A stretch of DNA of 64,000 nt from the NCBI GenBank assembly GCA_037176705.1, contig CM073889.1, positions 99,899,890 through 99,963,889 of the forward strand. The letters run 5' to 3'. The notes under the pieces were generated by a model. That model searched no databases, had not been told where the DNA came from, and worked only from the letters and a program-made list of their open reading frames with translations. Source of the DNA: Molossus alvarezi. Lineage: Eukaryota; Chordata; Mammalia; Chiroptera; Molossidae. Position 1 is the stretch's first letter. Each line of letters opens with the position of its first letter. A program made the position numbers and the translations under genes. Positions 59,420 through 64,000 of this stretch are shown here, piece by piece.

Positions 59420-61600
59420 TTCTTGACTACGTTTCATATTAGTATATCCAAAACAAGGCCACTGTGTGTTTTCAGTGCCAAGTATACCTAGTACTTTGAG
59501 GTCTTCTTCCAAAGTTAGGATGTTCTGTGTCCATTTGTACTCAATCAACACTTTTCTATTCATTTCAAGATTATGGCTGGGAGGACATTGACAACCAATG
59601 GTCAGGACACATGTAAACACACACACATACGTAAACATGGGATGCTCTCCACGAAGAGATAAGTTTGGTAAGTTGCCATAGTATCAGGCCACTGGATCTG
59701 GCACATCAGTGTTGGAAGGGACCTTAGAAGTAATAAGGTCTGACCTTTTTCCCGGTAAAAGAATCCCTCCCACATTCTTCCTGACAGCATCACTTGACTT
59801 CTGCTTGAGAGAGGCCGCACATACGTCCCATTTCCTCCAAACCATGCCACCCAGTGCTGGGGTATGTTAGTCTTCTCTTATCCACTTCGATTCCTTTCAG
59901 GAACCTGGTGACTGCTGCCATGCCACCTCAGTCTTACCTCCAGACTGCCCTTCTCCAGGGCCTCCCACTGCTCAGGAGCACCCAGGGGTTCATGCCCCTG
60001 CATCCATATTGTCTGAAAGACCAGGGTGGGGCTGAACAGTGGGGATGAGGGGGTGGCAGAGCCTGGCTGCCTCAGAGCAATCTGTACAGAGTTGTGCCTA
60101 GGAATAAGGGCTATTACTTGTTCACCTTTTCCAAATATTTCCTACTTGCTTTGAAAACAGCCAGACTGAGTGTTAGCCCAAGGGTTTGGTGGCTGTATTT
60201 TCTGAGCCAAAAAGTGCATGCATCAGCCACCAGACAAATGCTTGCCTGTTCTTCGGGGAAGACCATCCCTTGCCCACTATGCAGAAAAGACCAGACACAA
60301 ACACAGGTGGGCTGGCACGTTGGCCCACTTGTGGCCACCAGTAGGAGTTGTATCGGTATGAAGTTATGATATCAACCCGGAAAGAACTGAAGTGAAGATT
60401 ATCCATGTTTGTCTTTGCTTTATAGGGGTATCAGTAATGCACCTCTGATTTTGAGATTGAGGCTAAATAACTGTCACTTCCTGAAAGTGAAAATGGTGCT
60501 AATCAAAGCATGACAGATGAGGGTAACCATCTACAGAAGTCTCGCCATCTAGCTATCGGTGGCTTCTCAGGGAGCCGCTGAGAAGACAGGAACACACCTA
60601 CGTCAGATCTGCCCAGGTGACCAGTGGATATCTTTACGCTCAGATCATAGCATGAAGGAAGCCACAGCTTCAGCAGCCCTAAGGGGCTCTGTACAACTGA
60701 AGAAAGACTTGGGGACCAGAGTCGAGAGATGGGCCCACAGCCCAGATGAAGGGGATTCATCTGCACCACCACTCCGGAAAAAGCGCACTAATCGAAGCAT
60801 TCTGGTTCTGAGCTCATCAAGCAATCTCTGACTATAGACTTGGTTTTCCAGTTACCTGGGGACCAGGTAAAGGAGGCCAAGAAAAACAGACATAATTCTC
60901 GGCGTGCTGATCTAACGAAGGCCTATTTCCTACTAAGTTAGTCAATAGGCACATGGCTTTCTAGGTCCAACTTTATTCATCACGAGAGTGAGAGACTGTT
61001 CTTGAGCATCTGGCCAACCATGGAAAATGGAAACAAACAGTTGCTGTGACATCACCAAGACTGACTGGCTGGTGGAACGCTGTCTGGGTGCTGGCTTTGT
61101 TCTCCTTACACGCAGCACTCAGTCCTGCTCTCTGGGCCCCGTGCCTAAGCTCCTAGACAACTCTTTGGCACCTGACTCTCATTCTTCCTTTTCACCCTGC
61201 CATTATCCCAGTCACTTTCAACATTCATGTCAACAGCCTGACAAATGTGTTGACTTCTGCCTCCTCAGCTCCCTGGACCTCTCCTCTACTTCATACAAGC
61301 TGTCCTGCCAGCCTCCCATCTCAGCTCTGCTCTGCGTGTTTGTCCTTAGAAGGCCCTTTCTGCAACTGCGTCCCGCCCATTCTACAGCTGTCAGCACAGG
61401 GCCCCCTTTGATGTAAACTATTCCCCTTGGCCGCTAAGATGCTATACTTTTCTGGTTCTCCTAGTTATCTGACCATTTCTTTCCTCTTCCTGGCTTTCTA
61501 ACCCACTGTATAATTTGGGAAATACATTTAGCTTCACATAATAGTAACCCTACTACAGTGGCTTAACAAAATAAATATTGTTTTTTATTATATTACAAGA
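59420..61600. other. Unassigned intergenic sequence
   Basis: No gene recognised. 61140-61510 is pyrimidine-rich and may hold an old L2 piece. ORFs near 60.1-60.8 kb have no recognisable protein. Confidence 0.4.
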
Positions 61601-61639
61601 AGTGCAGGGGTAAACAGTCCAGGACTGGCACAGCAGCTC

Positions 61640-62062
61640 CCAAAAGAAACTATTGGGGACCATGAACATTTTCATAATCCCTTTGGCAGTCACTCCCTAT
61701 TTCCACTGGAGCCCTCAGGCCTAAGTAACCACCAATCTACTTTCTATCCCTATAGATGTGTTTCTTCTTCTCATCTTGTGTAAATGGAATCATATAATAC
61801 ATGGTCCTTTGTGACTGACTTTCATTCAGCAGTGTTTGCATGGTTCACCCATGTTGTAGCCTTTATCCACAGTTCATTTCTTTGTGTTGCTGTGTAATAT
61901 TCCATTGTCTGGATCTACCATGTTTTGTTTGTACATATAGTTGATGGGCATTTAGGTTGTTTCCACTTTGGGGCGCTTATGAATAATGCTGCTATGTACA
62001 TTCAAGTTTTTGTGTAGACATACGTTTTCATTTCTCTTGGGTCTTCCATTGATTTTTCTCTA
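61640..62062 (-). repeat. L1 3' end, antisense
   Basis: aaccaccaatctactttcta, tcatataatacatggtcctt, taatattccattgtctggat, gaataatgctgctatgtaca: antisense L1 3' region. Confidence 0.85.
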
Positions 62063-62405
62063 AAATGCGGGTTAGCAAATTTTCTCATCAAAGGACCAGA
62101 TAATAAATATTCTAGGTTTTGTGGGATAGACAATCTCTATAGAAGCAACTCACTGTAGTGGCAAATGCAGCCATAGAAGAGATGCAAATAAACATGACTC
62201 TGTCCCAGTAAGAGTTCACTGATGGACACTGAAGTTTGAATTTCATATAATTTTCATTCACATCATGAAATAGTATTCATGTTTTGATTTTTTCCCCAAC
62301 CATTTAAAAGTGTAAGAATCATTTTAAACTTGAACCAATACAAAAAAAGTGGCAGGCCAGATTTGGTCTGTAGAACATGTTTGGCCAGTCCCTGCTGTAA
62401 AGCAT
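62063..62405 (+). repeat. hAT-type DNA transposon remnant
   Basis: gttagcaaattttctcatca, ttctaggttttgtgggatag, tggacactgaagtttgaatt, tggcaggccagatttggtct: text of a widespread non-autonomous hAT family, nearly full length. Exact name not assigned. Confidence 0.7.
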
Positions 62406-62529
62406 CATGGTGTTTCTTTCCCTTGAAGAGTTTCTGACCATCCTTGTACTTGTTGACTTGCTTGCTACACCACTCCTCCCACGAAAATGCAAACTTTATC
62501 TGATGGCAGACAATCAACATTTGTTGAAT

Positions 62530-62830
62530 TAATAAAAGTATTCAAATTTGTTTCATTGATGCCATATAAATAGATGTTTGAGTTGTTTTTAATTTTGTGA
62601 AGTGACAAATGATGCCACCAGAGATGATTCTGCCAATAATTATAAATATTTTAAGCTTTAACAGATTTGACAAATTCTCCTCCTGAAAAGCTATATTAAC
62701 AAACATATGAGTGTGCCCATTTTCCCACACCCTAGCCAACATTGAGTATTACCCAGTGAGCAAACAAGTAACTCTCATCCTTATTTTATTTTTATTTGTG
62801 TATTCGTGATGTTGTATACTTTTTCTTATT
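62530..62830 (-). repeat. L1 3' UTR-like fragment, antisense
   Basis: agtgacaaatgatgccacca, cccacaccctagccaaca and ttcgtgatgttgtatacttt resemble antisense L1 3' text. Old. Confidence 0.5.
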
Positions 62831-63123
62831 TATTGAACCTTAACTTGTAAGAGCTCTCATTGATTTTTCTGTAAGGGAAATTAGTTCCTAATCTGTTTAA
62901 TGTGTGGTAAATAAGTTTTGCAATGATCTTGTGTTTTAATTTTTTTTTTTTACTTTTGAGTTTATTAGAATGTCCTTTTTCTCCCGTACAAAATGTTCAA
63001 GTTTTTTTTTTCCCCAAATTCATTTTCTTTATTTTTTATTTTTATTTTTTTTATTTTATTTTTATATTTTTTTAAATCTTTATTGTTGAATGTAAAATGT
63101 ATTACAGATGTTCCACATTTTTT

Positions 63124-63171
63124 CCCCCATTAACCCCCTCCTCCCCACTCCCGCCCCCCTCCCACCTTTTC
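63124..63171 (-). other. G-rich purine tract in the 3' UTR of the HAL1-like element
   Basis: On the minus strand, runs ggtgggagggggcggg and ggggaggaggggg lie between ORF1 and the tail. L1 3' UTRs of other mammals carry similar tracts that can form G-quadruplexes. Confidence 0.7.
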
Positions 63172-63412
63172 CCACACTATTGTCTGTGTCCATTGGTTAT
63201 GCATATAAGTTCTTTGGTTTATTTCTTCCCACCGCCCCCCAACCCCTTTCCCTTTGAGGTTTGTCAGTCTAGCAATGAATTTGTACTTTTTCACCCATTC
63301 CCCCAACCCCCCTCCCAACTGGCAACCAACAAAATGTTCTCTGTATCTATGAGAATGTTTCTGTTCTACCTGTTCATTTTGTTTGTAGATTCCATTGTTG
63401 CTAGATATGTAT

Positions 63413-64000
63413 TCATTGCCATTTTGTTTGTTCATATATTTTATCTTTTTCTTCAAAAAGACCCTTCATCATTTCATATAATAACGGTTTGGTGGTGATG
63501 AACTCCTCTAACTTTTTCTTGTCTGGGAAAGTTTTTATATGGCCGTCAATTCTAAATGACAGCTTTGCAGGATAGAGTAATCTTGGTTGTAGGTTCTTGC
63601 TTTTCATCACTCTGAATATTTCTTGCCACTCCCTTCTGGCCTGCAAAGTTTCTTTTAAGAAATCAGCTGACAGCCTTATGGGAACTCCCTTGTAGGTAAC
63701 TAGCTGCCTTTCTCTTGCTGCTTTTAAGATTCTCTTTTTGTCTTGAACCTTTTGCATTTTGATGATGATGTGTCTTGGTGTGGGCCTCTTGGGGTTCATC
63801 TTATTTGGGACTCTCTGTGCTTCCTGGACTTGTATGTCTGTTTCCTTCACCAAGTTAGGAAAGTTTTCTGCCATTATTGTTTCAAACAGGTTTTTGATTT
63901 CTTGTTCTCGCTCTCCTCCTTCTGGCACCCCCAAGATGCAAATGTTGGCATGCTTGAAGTTGTCCCAGAGGCTCCTTACACTATCCTCATTTTTTTGGAT
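63413..64000 (-). CDS. L1/HAL1 ORF1 protein, C-terminal part
   Basis: ORF1p is the RNA-binding chaperone of L1-type retrotransposons and coats the element RNA in cytoplasmic particles. The frame is open from the window edge to the TGA at 63413-63415, about 195 codons without a stop. It shows the family motifs GVPEGGE, ENFPNLVKE, VPNKMNPKRPTPRHIIIK (end of the RRM domain), KKRILKAARERQLVTYKG and ARREWQEIFRVMKSKNLQPR in the C-terminal domain, then TTKPLLYEM. It ends in a short, element-specific tail rich in charged residues. No ATG in the visible part need be the start; the N-terminal coiled coil would be outside the window. Whether the whole frame is intact cannot be seen. Confidence 0.85.
   Translation of the reverse strand: MQKNEDSVRSLWDNFKHANICILGVPEGGEREQEIKNLFETIMAENFPNLVKETDIQVQEAQRVPNKMNPKRPTPRHIIIKMQKVQDKKRILKAARERQLVTYKGVPIRLSADFLKETLQARREWQEIFRVMKSKNLQPRLLYPAKLSFRIDGHIKTFPDKKKLEEFITTKPLLYEMMKGLFEEKDKIYEQTKWQ

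Larger units (their letters stand above)
63030..64000 (-). mobile_element. HAL1-like retrotransposon, 3' part, cut by window edge
   Basis: Minus-strand non-LTR element. From 5' to 3' it has an open L1-type ORF1 (64000 to 63413), a 3' UTR of about 340 bp with a G-rich purine tract, the terminal caacaataaagattt (63075-63090) and a long A-rich tail (T-rich on the plus strand from about 63075 down). No ORF2 follows ORF1, which is the defining trait of HAL1 (half-L1). An L1 with a recent internal deletion of ORF2 is the alternative. Its good preservation contrasts with the other LINE fragments in the window. The 5' part lies outside. Confidence 0.75.

Noticed and set aside
59210..59638. 142-codon minus-strand ORF, and similar ORFs containing a GSVPAKGMYLGCSLSPALVG-like string
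   Set aside because: All are translations of the VES body, which is open in one frame. The string recurs at each SINE.

Overview
This is a stretch of mammalian nuclear genome, almost certainly from a bat. The strongest sign is a dense population of about 35 VES-type tRNA-derived SINEs. Their heads contain recognisable pol III A and B boxes (tggctcagcgg and ggttcgattcc-like), and most are flanked by clear target-site duplications. Older mammalian repeats (L1, HAL1, L2, MIR, Tigger and hAT DNA transposons) fill much of the rest. The species cannot be fixed from the sequence alone.

One protein-coding gene is certain: SMAD2, on the minus strand. Its first coding exon (residues 1-78 plus two bases) lies at 4380-4664, with the ATG at 4615-4613 and consensus splice sites on both sides. 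The Gly-rich insert after residue 20 separates it from SMAD3. About 29 kb upstream in transcript terms lies a large CpG island (about 33.4-34.65 kb). It has no TATA box but has CCAAT boxes, ETS-like sites and a GGC repeat, and it holds two plausible minus-strand splice donors (exon ends at 33668 and 34079). This is the expected SMAD2 promoter and non-coding first exon(s). Positions 1-4379 are therefore intron 2, roughly 4.7-33.7 kb is intron 1, and everything right of about 34.7 kb is 5' flanking DNA with no recognised gene.

Intron 1 is repeat-rich. It carries old HAL1 and L1 fragments (7.1-11.6 kb and 21.7-23.6 kb on the plus strand; 15.5-19.7 kb on the minus strand), a Tigger element near 5.6-6.1 kb and a decayed processed pseudogene of PCNP (20.47-20.94 kb). 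It also has an unrecognised 81-codon ORF (27.73 kb), a strong G-quadruplex-type tract (30.03 kb) and many VES copies. The last 2.5 kb before the CpG island and 3 kb after it are free of VES insertions.

The flank from 37.8 to 64 kb has L2 on both strands, L1 3' ends on both strands, hAT remnants and further VES copies. At the right edge is the 3' part of a well-preserved L1-type ORF1 element on the minus strand that passes from ORF1 straight to a 3' UTR and A-rich tail without ORF2, so it is HAL1-like and looks recent.

The most unusual items are: an 85-bp VES insertion made only of the tRNA-like head, with its own poly(A) and a perfect 13-bp target-site duplication (50.1-50.23 kb); the HAL1-like element with an open ORF1 (63-64 kb); two VES tail classes, one ending in a small palindrome; and alternative SMAD2 first exons in which a GGC repeat is either in the 5' UTR or in the intron.
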